A stretch of 10,131 nucleotides of DNA from Roseiarcus sp043784465. GTDB taxonomy: Bacteria > Pseudomonadota > Alphaproteobacteria > Rhizobiales > Beijerinckiaceae. Location of the stretch: the NCBI GenBank assembly GCA_043784465.1, contig JAYVYJ010000032.1:1-10131 (forward strand), given 5' to 3'. The position numbers and the translations under genes were made by a program. This document shows positions 1-6,991 of this stretch, one piece after another; the stretch's first letter is position 1; each line of letters opens with the position of its first letter. The notes beneath the pieces are model-generated. The model was not told where the DNA came from and ran no database searches. It worked only from the letters and a program-made list of their open reading frames with translations.

Positions 1-21
1 GCCCAAGAGCTATTGAAGGCC

Positions 22-1515
22 ATGACCACCTTCGCCCACATCCTCAGAGAGCACGCCGCCGAGCGCCCGCTCTCGCCTGCGCTGAGTTTCGAGGGGCGAA
101 CACTGACATTTCGTGAACTTCACGTGCGCACCTCACGCGCGGCCAATGCGCTGAAAGCGTCAGGCGTGAAGGCGGGAGACCGGGTGGCGGTGCTGACGAA
201 GAACCGCGCCGAGAATTTTGAACTGATGTTCGCGTGCAGCCAGATCGGCGCGATCCTCGTCGGCCTCAACTGGCGCCTCGCGCCCGTTGAGATCGCAGCC
301 ATCCTCGCGGACGCCGCCCCCGCCCTCGTCATCGTCAGCAATGAGGAAGCGCATTTGCTCGACGTCCCCGCCTTGCGGTTCGGGCCCGACTATGACCGCT
401 GGCGCGAAGCGGCCTCTGCCGACGATTCCGGTTATGTCGGGGCGCCCGACCACGTTCTGCTGATCCTCTATACCTCGGGCACAACCGGGCTGCCCAAGGG
501 CGTCATGCTGACCAATGAGGGCATGTCCTACACGCGCCGCCTCGCCGAAGCCTGGCGGATGGGGCCGGAGAGCGTCAACCTCGTCGCCATGCCGATGTTT
601 CATATCGGGGGCTGCGGCTACGGCTCCAGCGCCCTGCTGGCGGGCGGTCACACGGTGCTGATGCGCGAGGTCAACCCCGCTGCGGCCATCGCGCTGATCG
701 CCCGCTATCGCATCACGCACACGTTTTTCGTGCCGACGGTCGTGCAATCCTTGTTGCAGGTCGAAGGCGTGGCGAGCGCCGATTTGTCGAGCCTCGAACT
801 GTTGATGTACGGCGCCTCGCCCATCGGCGACGTGCTGCTGCGCCGCGCGATGGGCGTGCTCAAATGCCGGTTCATGCAATGCTACGGCATGACGGAATCC
901 TCGGGCACGGTGATTCAACTGGATCCAGAGGACCACCACACGGATGGCCCCCTCGCCGACCTGCTGCGCTCGTGCGGGCGCGCGCTGCCGTGGGTGGAGA
1001 TGCGCGTGATCGACCCGGCCACGCTCGACGATTCCCCCACCGGCAAGGTCGGGGAAATCTGGCTGCGCACGCGGATGCTGATGAAAGGCTACTGGAACAA
1101 GCCGGACGCGACGCGCGAAGCGATCACGCCCGATGGTTGGTTCCGCAGCGGCGATGCCGGATATGTCGACGCCGAAGGCTATCTCTACCTGTTCGACCGC
1201 TTCAAGGACATGATCGTGTCAGGCGGCGAAAACATTTACCCCGCCGAGATCGAAAATGTGCTTCACGCCCATCCAGCGGTGTTGGAGGTCGGCGTTATCG
1301 GCGCCCCGCACGACCGTTGGATCGAAACCCCGGTCGCCATCGTTGTCCTGAAGCCCGGCTGCCAGGTTGACGCGGCGGAGTTGATCGCCTTCACCCGCGA
1401 GCGCCTCGCGCGCTACAAATGCCCGACCTCGATACGCTTCGCCGAAGCCTTGCCGCGCAACGCTTCCGGTAAGATGCTGAAGCGCGAATTGCGCCGCCAG
1501 TTTTCGGGCGCCTGA
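22..1515 (+). CDS. AMP-forming acyl-CoA synthetase/ligase (ANL superfamily)
   Basis: Predicted to activate a carboxylic acid with ATP and CoA through an acyl-adenylate, in the cytoplasm. With the ATG at 22 the protein is 497 residues, normal for the family. Visible motifs: P-loop YTSGTTGLPKG at about 150-160, YGMTE at 288-292, GWFRSGD at 372-378, the hinge region DRFKDMIVSGGENIYP at 392-407, and C-terminal PRNASGKMLK with the catalytic lysine at about 484. Both N- and C-terminal subdomains are complete. A TTG nine bases upstream (13) is in frame, but the ATG gives the usual family N-terminus (MTTFAHIL). It lies 3 bases before the next gene and heads a run of + strand genes that includes a crotonase and a Liv-type importer, so its substrate is probably what the transporter brings in. 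Substrate class (aromatic, cyclic, medium-chain) cannot be read from the sequence. The operon may begin further left, outside the window. Confidence 0.93.
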   Translation: MTTFAHILREHAAERPLSPALSFEGRTLTFRELHVRTSRAANALKASGVKAGDRVAVLTKNRAENFELMFACSQIGAILVGLNWRLAPVEIAAILADAAPALVIVSNEEAHLLDVPALRFGPDYDRWREAASADDSGYVGAPDHVLLILYTSGTTGLPKGVMLTNEGMSYTRRLAEAWRMGPESVNLVAMPMFHIGGCGYGSSALLAGGHTVLMREVNPAAAIALIARYRITHTFFVPTVVQSLLQVEGVASADLSSLELLMYGASPIGDVLLRRAMGVLKCRFMQCYGMTESSGTVIQLDPEDHHTDGPLADLLRSCGRALPWVEMRVIDPATLDDSPTGKVGEIWLRTRMLMKGYWNKPDATREAITPDGWFRSGDAGYVDAEGYLYLFDRFKDMIVSGGENIYPAEIENVLHAHPAVLEVGVIGAPHDRWIETPVAIVVLKPGCQVDAAELIAFTRERLARYKCPTSIRFAEALPRNASGKMLKRELRRQFSGA

Positions 1516-1518
1516 GCG

Positions 1519-2295
1519 ATGGCGACGCCTCTCTCGCTGCTTCGCCGCTGGGTCGTCGATTATTTCAATTCCCACGACGACGAGGCCGCGCGCGCGTTCG
1601 TCGCGCCCGATTACGCGCTTCATATCGGCGACGTCGTGTTCGCCGGCCGCGACGAAAGTTGGCTGCCCGCCGTCGCCATGCAGATGCGCCTGTTCCCCGG
1701 CCTCGGCATGACGGTGCATCGCACGCTGACGGGCGCGGATTGGGCAGCGGCCTGGTTCAGCGAACACGGCGCCTCAAATGGGCGCGTCGCCTGCTGGTCG
1801 GGCGTCGCGATCTATTTCAGCGACGGCGAGCGGCTGACTCATTGCGTCGCGCAGGAGGATTATCAGACCCGCCAGCGCCAGTTGAAATCCGGCGTCGCCG
1901 ACCCCGTCGATCCGCCCGCCGCCGCGCCGTGGGACGTCGAGCCTGCGCCGCGTGACGAGGCCGCCGAAGCTGCGGTCGCGCGCTGGTTGAAGGGCGCATG
2001 GCCTGCGGCGACGGTGCGTTGCGACGACGACTATATCACAGGAGACCCGCTGCGCTTCGAGGTGCGCGATGTCGAGATCGACGCGCTCTTGTCATCAGGC
2101 TCGGAGGTCGTGTTTCATGCCCGCCAGACCGGCGTCTATCTGGGGGGGCTGCCGGGAGTCGAAACGACGGGGGCGAACGCCTTGCTGCATGTGAACGGCC
2201 TCGTGCGTGTCGTGGACGGTCGCGTTCATTCGGGCCGCGTCATCCGCGATCGCGCGGGCCTGCGCGCGGCGCTTCGCAAGGGAGCCGGCGCGTGA
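1519..2295 (+). CDS. Tandem NTF2/SnoaL-like domain protein
   Basis: 258-residue soluble protein that appears to hold two NTF2-like (SnoaL-like) alpha+beta barrel halves. The first is residues about 5-125, with the WVVDYFNSHD helix, PDYALHIGD, a GRDE turn, FPGLGMTVH and AQEDYQTRQRQL. The second is about 145-250, with VVFHARQTGVYLGG and VVDGRVHSGRVIRDR. They are joined by a Pro/Ala-rich linker at about 126-145. No signal peptide or membrane segment is visible. NTF2-like folds include polyketide cyclases, ketosteroid isomerases, small dehydratases and non-catalytic binding domains, so the fold alone does not give the reaction. It starts 3 bases after the ligase stop and shares 4 bases with the crotonase start, so the three are probably translationally coupled; a role on the same CoA thioester or its product is an inference. 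A G7 run at 2142-2148 lies in the second half and is a place to check for sequencing slips. Confidence 0.82.
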   Translation: MATPLSLLRRWVVDYFNSHDDEAARAFVAPDYALHIGDVVFAGRDESWLPAVAMQMRLFPGLGMTVHRTLTGADWAAAWFSEHGASNGRVACWSGVAIYFSDGERLTHCVAQEDYQTRQRQLKSGVADPVDPPAAAPWDVEPAPRDEAAEAAVARWLKGAWPAATVRCDDDYITGDPLRFEVRDVEIDALLSSGSEVVFHARQTGVYLGGLPGVETTGANALLHVNGLVRVVDGRVHSGRVIRDRAGLRAALRKGAGA

Positions 2296-3050
2296 GCGTG
2301 CGCTCGCAAGCCGAAGGCGGCGTGCTCGTGGTCACCATCGACCGGCCGCAGCAGCGCAACGCGCTCGACCGCGCCGCGTCGCAGGCGATTGCGGACGCCC
2401 TCGACCAACTCGACGCCGACGCTTCGCTCATCGTGGGCGTGCTGACGGGCGCGGGCGGCCATTTCTGCGCGGGCATGGACCTGAAGGCGTTCCTGCGCGG
2501 CGAGCGGGTGGAGCTGGATGGGCGCGGCCTTGCAGGCTTGGTTGAAAAGCCGCCGCGCAAGCCGCTCATCGCGGCGGTGGAAGGCTATGCGCTGGCGGGG
2601 GGGTTCGAGATCGCGCTCGCCTGCGACCTGATCGTGGCGGCCGAGAACGCGCAGTTCGGCCTGCCCGAAGTCAGGCGCGGCCTCATCGCCGGCTCGGGCG
2701 GCCTGCTGCGGCTGCCGCAGAAGATGCCGCGCCAGATCGCGATGGAATATGCCCTGACGGGCCGCATGATGAGCGCGCAGGACGCCGCGCGGTGGGGCCT
2801 CGTCAACCGACTGGTCGCCCCCGGCGCAGCGCTGGAAGGCGCGCGCGCGCTCGCCGCCGAGATCGTCGCCAACGGGCCGTTGGCTGTGGCGATGACCAAG
2901 CAGGTCATCGACGCGGCGCTGACTTGGGGCGTGGACGAAAGGTGGCCGCGCCAGAAGGAAATTCTGGAGCGTGTGATAGGCTCGAACGACGCGCGCGAAG
3001 GCGCGCTTGCGTTCGCGGAGAAACGCGCGCCGATCTGGAGCGGATCGTAA
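2292..3050 (+). CDS. Enoyl-CoA hydratase/isomerase family (crotonase)
   Basis: 252-residue crotonase-fold enzyme, expected to act on an acyl-CoA in the cytoplasm, most likely adding water across an alpha,beta double bond or removing it. The oxyanion-hole segment GGHFCAGMDLKAF is at about 55-67 and the second segment AGGFEIALACDLIVA at 102-116. Glu106 and Glu126 (in GLPEVRRG) align with the two catalytic glutamates of classical enoyl-CoA hydratase, and SGGLLRL follows. The start is GTG at 2292: it overlaps the upstream TGA (GTGA), has AAGGGAG seven bases before it, and gives the family's N-terminus (VLVVTIDRPQQRNAL). The open frame continues further upstream to 1998 but that part is out-of-frame sequence of the previous gene. 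The CDS resembles carnitinyl-CoA dehydratase-type paralogues as much as beta-oxidation hydratases, so the exact substrate is open. A G7 run at 2597-2603 sits exactly in the active-site AGGF codons. Confidence 0.9.
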   Translation: MSVRSQAEGGVLVVTIDRPQQRNALDRAASQAIADALDQLDADASLIVGVLTGAGGHFCAGMDLKAFLRGERVELDGRGLAGLVEKPPRKPLIAAVEGYALAGGFEIALACDLIVAAENAQFGLPEVRRGLIAGSGGLLRLPQKMPRQIAMEYALTGRMMSAQDAARWGLVNRLVAPGAALEGARALAAEIVANGPLAVAMTKQVIDAALTWGVDERWPRQKEILERVIGSNDAREGALAFAEKRAPIWSGS

Positions 3051-3074
3051 GAATCTGCAAAACGAACGAATAAT

Positions 3075-3080
3075 GGAGGA
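3075..3080 (+). promoter_or_regulatory. Strong Shine-Dalgarno site of the binding-protein gene
   Basis: GGAGGA lies seven bases before the ATG at 3088, in an A-rich 37-base gap that is the longest untranslated stretch between the genes of the + strand run. It decides the start at 3088 over the in-frame ATG at 3073, which it overlaps. A strong site here fits the usual need for more periplasmic binding protein than membrane subunits (inference). Confidence 0.8.
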
Positions 3081-3087
3081 AACAAAC

Positions 3088-4293
3088 ATGGTCGATTTCA
3101 ACTCCAGAATCCTGCCGGTCCTCGCCGCGCTCATCGGCGCCCCCGCGCTGGCGCAGGAACTGCCCGAGGACGGCGTCTACAAGGACCACATCGACTGGGG
3201 CGTGCAGATGGACATGTCCGGCCCCACCTCGTCCTCGCAGGGGTCATGGGTCACGGGCCTTCAGGACTATATGGCGATGGTCAACGAGAAGGGCGGCGTC
3301 AACGGACGCAAGATCAATATCCTCGCCGAGGACAATCGCTACAACGCGGCCACCGACAAGATCGCGTTCGAGAAGCTGAACGATCAGACGCCCGTCATCG
3401 CCATTTCCGGCATGGGGATATCCATGTCTCAGGCCGCGCTCGCCAGCACGATTCGCGCGGGCAAGGTGCCGATCGTGGGCACCTACACGCCGACCAAGGC
3501 GCTGTCCGACCCGGTTTCCCCGATGGTCTACAACGGTTTCTGCGGCTACAGGCAGATGGCGCAGGCGGGCGTCGGCTATTACGTCGAGAAACTCGGGCTC
3601 AAGGCGCCCAAGGTGATGACGGTCTCCATCGAATCGGCGGGCGGCAAGGAATACGCCAATTTCGTCGCCGAAGCCGCCGCCAAGGCGGGGGGCGCGGCCT
3701 CGGCGGTGACGATGAAGGTGACGGCGGTCGACGTCACCGCGCAGGTGCAGGAGATCATCGCGCAGAAGCCCGATTTCATCACGATCTACGGCGTCGAGAA
3801 CACCGCGATCCTGACGATGAAGGCGCTCGCGCAATACGGCCTCGACATTCCCGCCTTCGGCATCACCTATCTGGGCACGCCGTCCGTGTTCAAGGCTTTG
3901 GGGCCTCAGGTCGGGCCGCATTACACGTTCATCTCTTGCTTCTCGCCCGCCGGGTCCGATCCGTCCGAAGGCGCGCAGGCGCTCTCCGCCTTCGCCGACA
4001 AGGCCGGGCATGGCGCGCTGAAGGAGAACATCAATTATGTCGGCGGCTGGGTGGTCGGCCAGATGGCGGCCGAATCCATCGCCAGGCTCGGCCCCGAACC
4101 CTCGCGCGCCAAGTTGGTTGAGACGCTCGCCAAAGGCTTCACGGTGGACAGCAAGGGCCTCGCCGCGCCCATCATCTACACGACCACGGACCACACTGGC
4201 CCGCAGGTCATGAAGATGCTCGGATATGACTACGACGCTAACAAGTTCAAGGCGTTCGGCGAGTTCAGCGATTTCGCCAAATTCACCAAATAG
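3088..4293 (+). CDS. ABC transporter periplasmic substrate-binding protein (LivK/HAAT type)
   Basis: 401-residue extracellular solute-binding protein of the Peripla_BP_6 (Leu/Ile/Val-binding) type, which would capture the ligand in the periplasm and deliver it to the permeases encoded next. A Sec signal peptide is visible: short n-region with Arg7, hydrophobic stretch ILPVLAALIGAP at 8-19, and an ALA-Q cleavage site after residue 22. The n-region also has Asp3, so its net charge is low. The mature part starts with a beta strand (IDWGVQMDMSGP) and has the two-lobed layout with a linker around YVEKLGLKAPKVMTVS (about 168-183). It is followed nine bases later by the LivH-type gene. In this family similarity to LivK does not mean amino acid transport: many members near CoA ligases bind aromatic or other carboxylates. 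With the ligase and crotonase upstream, a carboxylate ligand is the better guess. Confidence 0.9.
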   Translation: MVDFNSRILPVLAALIGAPALAQELPEDGVYKDHIDWGVQMDMSGPTSSSQGSWVTGLQDYMAMVNEKGGVNGRKINILAEDNRYNAATDKIAFEKLNDQTPVIAISGMGISMSQAALASTIRAGKVPIVGTYTPTKALSDPVSPMVYNGFCGYRQMAQAGVGYYVEKLGLKAPKVMTVSIESAGGKEYANFVAEAAAKAGGAASAVTMKVTAVDVTAQVQEIIAQKPDFITIYGVENTAILTMKALAQYGLDIPAFGITYLGTPSVFKALGPQVGPHYTFISCFSPAGSDPSEGAQALSAFADKAGHGALKENINYVGGWVVGQMAAESIARLGPEPSRAKLVETLAKGFTVDSKGLAAPIIYTTTDHTGPQVMKMLGYDYDANKFKAFGEFSDFAKFTK

Positions 4294-4302
4294 GCAAGAG
4301 CC

Positions 4303-5169
4303 ATGTTTGCGCAGGTTCTCTTCAGCGGCTTGGCGCTCGGCAGCATCTACGGGCTGGTCGCCCTTGGATTCGCCGTCGTGTTCAAGGCGACGGAAGTCTT
4401 CAACTTCGCGCAGGGCATGCTCGCGGTGTGCGGCGCCTATTTCGCCGCCACCGCGCTTTCGATATGGGGCTGGCCGTTCCCGCTGGGCGTATTGTTCATG
4501 GCCGGCGCTGCGATCGCGCTCGGCGTCGCCATCCACATCCTGTTGATCCAGCCGCTCGCCGGGCGCTCGATGCTGGCGGTCATCATGGTGACGATAGCGC
4601 TCTCCATCGTCCTGCGCGCGGTCATCGAGATCATTTATGGCCCGCAGGGACGAACGCTGACGACGCCGCTGCCCAACGGCGTCATCCTCATCGGCTCGCT
4701 GCGCATTTCCCAACTGCACCTGACGGCGGCGCTGGTCAGTTGGGCGTGCATGGCGATCTTCGCCGCCTTCTTCCGTTTTACCTCCGTCGGCCTCTTGATG
4801 CGCGCCACCGCCGACAGCCACGAGGCGGCGATGGTTTCGGGCGTCGACGTCAACGCGACCAACCGCATCGCCTGGGGCGTCGGCAGCCTGCTGGCGGCCA
4901 TCGGCGGGCTGTTTCTGGGGCAGTTGCAGATCGTCTCGACGGACCTTGAATCCATCGGACTGCTGGCCTTGCCGGCGGTCGTGATCGGCGGCTTGCAGAG
5001 CATCCCCGGCGCCGTCGTCGGCGGCCTGCTGGTGGGAATCATCGAGCAGTTCGCCGCCGCGTACATCTCACCGAAATCGACGGACATCGTGATCTATTCG
5101 CTGCTTCTGCTGATCCTGCTGGTGCGGCCCTGGGGCCTGTTCGGTGCGCCCGAAGGAGGGCGGGTCTGA
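4303..5169 (+). CDS. livH: Branched-chain amino acid-type ABC permease (LivH type)
   Basis: 288-residue integral inner-membrane permease of the LivH family, one of two membrane subunits forming the translocation path. Hydrophobic segments recur through the whole length. Family hallmarks are the N-terminal GSIYGLVALGFAVVFKATEVFNFAQG (split around residues 10-35) and a later cytoplasmic coupling region around RATADSHEAAMVSGVDVNATNR (about 167-188), followed by LPAVVIGGLQSIPGAVVGG. It starts nine bases after the binding-protein stop, with a weak AAGAG Shine-Dalgarno sequence, and its last base is the first base of the next ATG. The symbol refers to the family position; the substrate is not necessarily an amino acid. 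Confidence 0.92.
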   Translation: MFAQVLFSGLALGSIYGLVALGFAVVFKATEVFNFAQGMLAVCGAYFAATALSIWGWPFPLGVLFMAGAAIALGVAIHILLIQPLAGRSMLAVIMVTIALSIVLRAVIEIIYGPQGRTLTTPLPNGVILIGSLRISQLHLTAALVSWACMAIFAAFFRFTSVGLLMRATADSHEAAMVSGVDVNATNRIAWGVGSLLAAIGGLFLGQLQIVSTDLESIGLLALPAVVIGGLQSIPGAVVGGLLVGIIEQFAAAYISPKSTDIVIYSLLLLILLVRPWGLFGAPEGGRV

Positions 5170-6254
5170 TGGCCGACGCGCTCTATTCCAAGACGACGAC
5201 CCTCGTGCGGGCACGCCCTGTCCGCGTCTGGCGATGGCTGGGCGCCGCGCTGTTTCTCGCCTTCCTGATTTATCTGCCCAATGTTCTGACCCACCGCGCC
5301 GCCTTCGGCTTCCGGCTCACCAACACGCAATTGCTCAACCTCGGCCTCACGCAGATCAACCTGATGCTGATCGCGATGCTGGGCGCGCTCTCGCTCAACT
5401 ATCTGACGGGCTCGGCGGGCCTCATCTCCATCGGCCACGCCGCTTTCTACGCCACAGGCGCGATGACGGCGGCGATTGTCGGCACGCAATGGAGTTGGCC
5501 GTTTCCGCTCGCGCTGCTCGCCGCGGCCGCGACGGGCGCGGGCGTCGGCGTGCTGGCGGGCCTGCCGTCGCTGCGGGTGCGCGGGCTTTATTTCGTGCTG
5601 TCGACGCTGGCGGTGCATCACATCGTCGTCTTCGCGTTCCTCGAATATCAATTCCGCTTTTTTGACGTCGTCGGCGTGCCCTATGAACCCGCGTCGCTCG
5701 GCGGCTTCGCTCTCAACACGCCGACGCGCTGGTATTTCTTTCTGCTGCCCTTCGTCGCGGTGGTCTTTTTCGGCCTGCGCAATTCTCTGAATACCCGCGA
5801 AGGCCGTGCGATGCGGGCGATGCGCGATCACGAACTGGCTGCGTCAGCGGCGGGCGTGGACGTGCGCATCCTTCGCCTCAAGGCCTTCGCCTTCTCCTCG
5901 GCGATCGCCTCGATGGCGGGCGCTCTCCAGGCCTATTTCATGACCAACGTGACGTCGGAAACCTTCGGCCTCGATTTCGCGATTCAGTTCATCGCCATGA
6001 TTATTATCGGCGGCCTGGGCTCGCTTGGCGGCTCGCTGGTCGGCGCCGCGATCTGGTTGCTGCTGCCCTCGATCATCTCGGGGCTTTCGCCGCAGGCGGG
6101 CCACGCGGGAGGCTGGCTTGGCGCGCTGTTTGTCGAGAACAAGCCGCAGCTCGTTCAAGCCATTTTCGGTCTGCTGGTCATCCTGCTGCTGATCTTCGCG
6201 CCCGGCGGCGTGGCGGGCCTCGCGCGCAAGGTCAGATCGCGGGTGGTGCGCTGA
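5169..6254 (+). CDS. livM: Branched-chain amino acid-type ABC permease (LivM type)
   Basis: 361-residue inner-membrane permease, partner of the LivH-type subunit. After a basic N-terminus (RARPVRVWRW) there is a run of hydrophobic helices. The LivM hallmark NYLTGSAGLISIGHAAFYATGA is seen at about 77-98. The cytoplasmic coupling region MRAMRDHELAASAAGVDVRILRLKAF (about 216-241) precedes IGGLGSLGGSLVGA. A basic tail (ARKVRSRVVR) ends the protein. The start is chosen by GGAGGG at 5155-5160, eight bases before the ATG, and by the one-base TGATG overlap with the gene before. The stop shares one base with the next ATG in the same way. Length and layout are normal for LivM. Confidence 0.92.
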   Translation: MADALYSKTTTLVRARPVRVWRWLGAALFLAFLIYLPNVLTHRAAFGFRLTNTQLLNLGLTQINLMLIAMLGALSLNYLTGSAGLISIGHAAFYATGAMTAAIVGTQWSWPFPLALLAAAATGAGVGVLAGLPSLRVRGLYFVLSTLAVHHIVVFAFLEYQFRFFDVVGVPYEPASLGGFALNTPTRWYFFLLPFVAVVFFGLRNSLNTREGRAMRAMRDHELAASAAGVDVRILRLKAFAFSSAIASMAGALQAYFMTNVTSETFGLDFAIQFIAMIIIGGLGSLGGSLVGAAIWLLLPSIISGLSPQAGHAGGWLGALFVENKPQLVQAIFGLLVILLLIFAPGGVAGLARKVRSRVVR

Positions 6255-6991
6255 TGGAGGCGGCGCTCGCCATCGAGGGCCTGTCGGCAGGCTACGGCCG
6301 CAAGGGCCTCGCGCTCGACGACGTGAGCCTCAACGTGCCCAGGGGCGCCGTCGTCGCGCTGCTTGGCGCCAACGGTGCGGGCAAGACCACGCTCATTCGC
6401 GCCGCCACCGGCCTTCTGGCGCTACACGGCGGTCGCATCGTCAAGGGCTCGGTGCGCTACGCGGGCGAGGCGGTGCAGCACCTGCCCGCGCACAAGCGCG
6501 TGCGGCTCGGCATGGCGCAGGCGCCCGAGGGGCGGCTGGTGTTCAAGCGGCTGACGGTCGAGGACAATCTGCGCGTCGGCGCGGCGGTGCTGCCGCGCGC
6601 GCAGCGGAGCCAGGGGCTGGAGGCGATCTATGCGCTGTTCCCCCGCCTCAAAGAGCGGCGCACTCAGGCGGCCGGCTGGCTCTCGGGCGGCGAGCAGCAA
6701 ATGGTCGCGCTGGGCCGGGCGTTGATCGCGCAACCCAAGTTGCTGCTGGTCGATGAGCTTTCGCTGGGCCTCGCGCCGCTCATCGTGCGTCAGATCTATG
6801 ATTCCCTCGCTCAGGCGGGGGCGAAGCTGGACGCCTCGATCCTGGTCGTCGAGCAGAACGCGCGGCTGGCGCTGGAATTCGCGAGCTACGCTTATGTGCT
6901 GGAGAGCGGCCGCATGACAGTGTCGGGCACGGCGGCGGAGGTGGCGTCGAGCGAGGCTATGCATGCATCCTATCTGGGAGCGGACGCATGA
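6254..6991 (+). CDS. livF: ABC transporter ATP-binding protein (LivF type)
   Basis: 245-residue cytoplasmic ATPase that powers the importer. Walker A GANGAGKT at 38-45, Q-loop Gln89 in MAQAPEGR, signature LSGGEQQ at 143-149, Walker B LLLVDE at 163-168 with catalytic Glu168, then LSLGLAP as D-loop. The switch position reads VEQN, with Gln201 where most ABC ATPases have His; this is typical of LivF proteins as I know them and not a defect. EGRLVFKRLTVEDNL also marks it as LivF rather than LivG. The start at 6254 overlaps the permease stop by one base, and the end overlaps the next ATG by four. Here livF precedes livG, the reverse of the E. coli livHMGF order. Confidence 0.93.
   Translation: MEAALAIEGLSAGYGRKGLALDDVSLNVPRGAVVALLGANGAGKTTLIRAATGLLALHGGRIVKGSVRYAGEAVQHLPAHKRVRLGMAQAPEGRLVFKRLTVEDNLRVGAAVLPRAQRSQGLEAIYALFPRLKERRTQAAGWLSGGEQQMVALGRALIAQPKLLLVDELSLGLAPLIVRQIYDSLAQAGAKLDASILVVEQNARLALEFASYAYVLESGRMTVSGTAAEVASSEAMHASYLGADA

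Noticed and set aside
13..21. TTG start of the ligase at 13
   Set aside because: The ATG at 22 gives the usual family start; nothing supports the three extra residues, although they are not excluded.
160..939. 259-codon open frame on the - strand inside the ligase gene
   Set aside because: Opposite strand of a clear acyl-CoA ligase; composition and lack of motifs mark it as a shadow.
1998..2291. N-terminal extension of the crotonase upstream of GTG 2292
   Set aside because: It overlaps the NTF2-like gene in another frame, encodes Arg-rich non-family sequence, and the GTG at 2292 has a good Shine-Dalgarno site and the right family N-terminus.
2292..3050. Feruloyl-CoA hydratase/lyase (hydroxycinnamate pathway) as the identity of the crotonase
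   Set aside because: It was tempting beside a ligase and a Liv-type importer, but the sequence has the classical two-glutamate hydratase pattern and not the feruloyl-CoA hydratase/lyase segment I would expect.
3051..3074. Internal promoter before the binding-protein gene
   Set aside because: The A-rich gap is suggestive, but I found no convincing -35/-10 pair at proper spacing.
3073..3087. ATG at 3073 as start of the binding protein
   Set aside because: It overlaps the Shine-Dalgarno sequence itself and would add an acidic MEETN to the signal peptide.
2226..3134. 302-codon open frame on the - strand over the crotonase
   Set aside because: Low-complexity Arg/Ala/His translation, antisense to a gene with both catalytic glutamates.
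3244..4821. 525-codon open frame on the - strand across the binding-protein and LivH genes
   Set aside because: It is antisense to two well-supported genes. Its translation is rich in Arg, His, Asp and Gly with no recognisable domain, as expected from the complement of GC-rich coding DNA.
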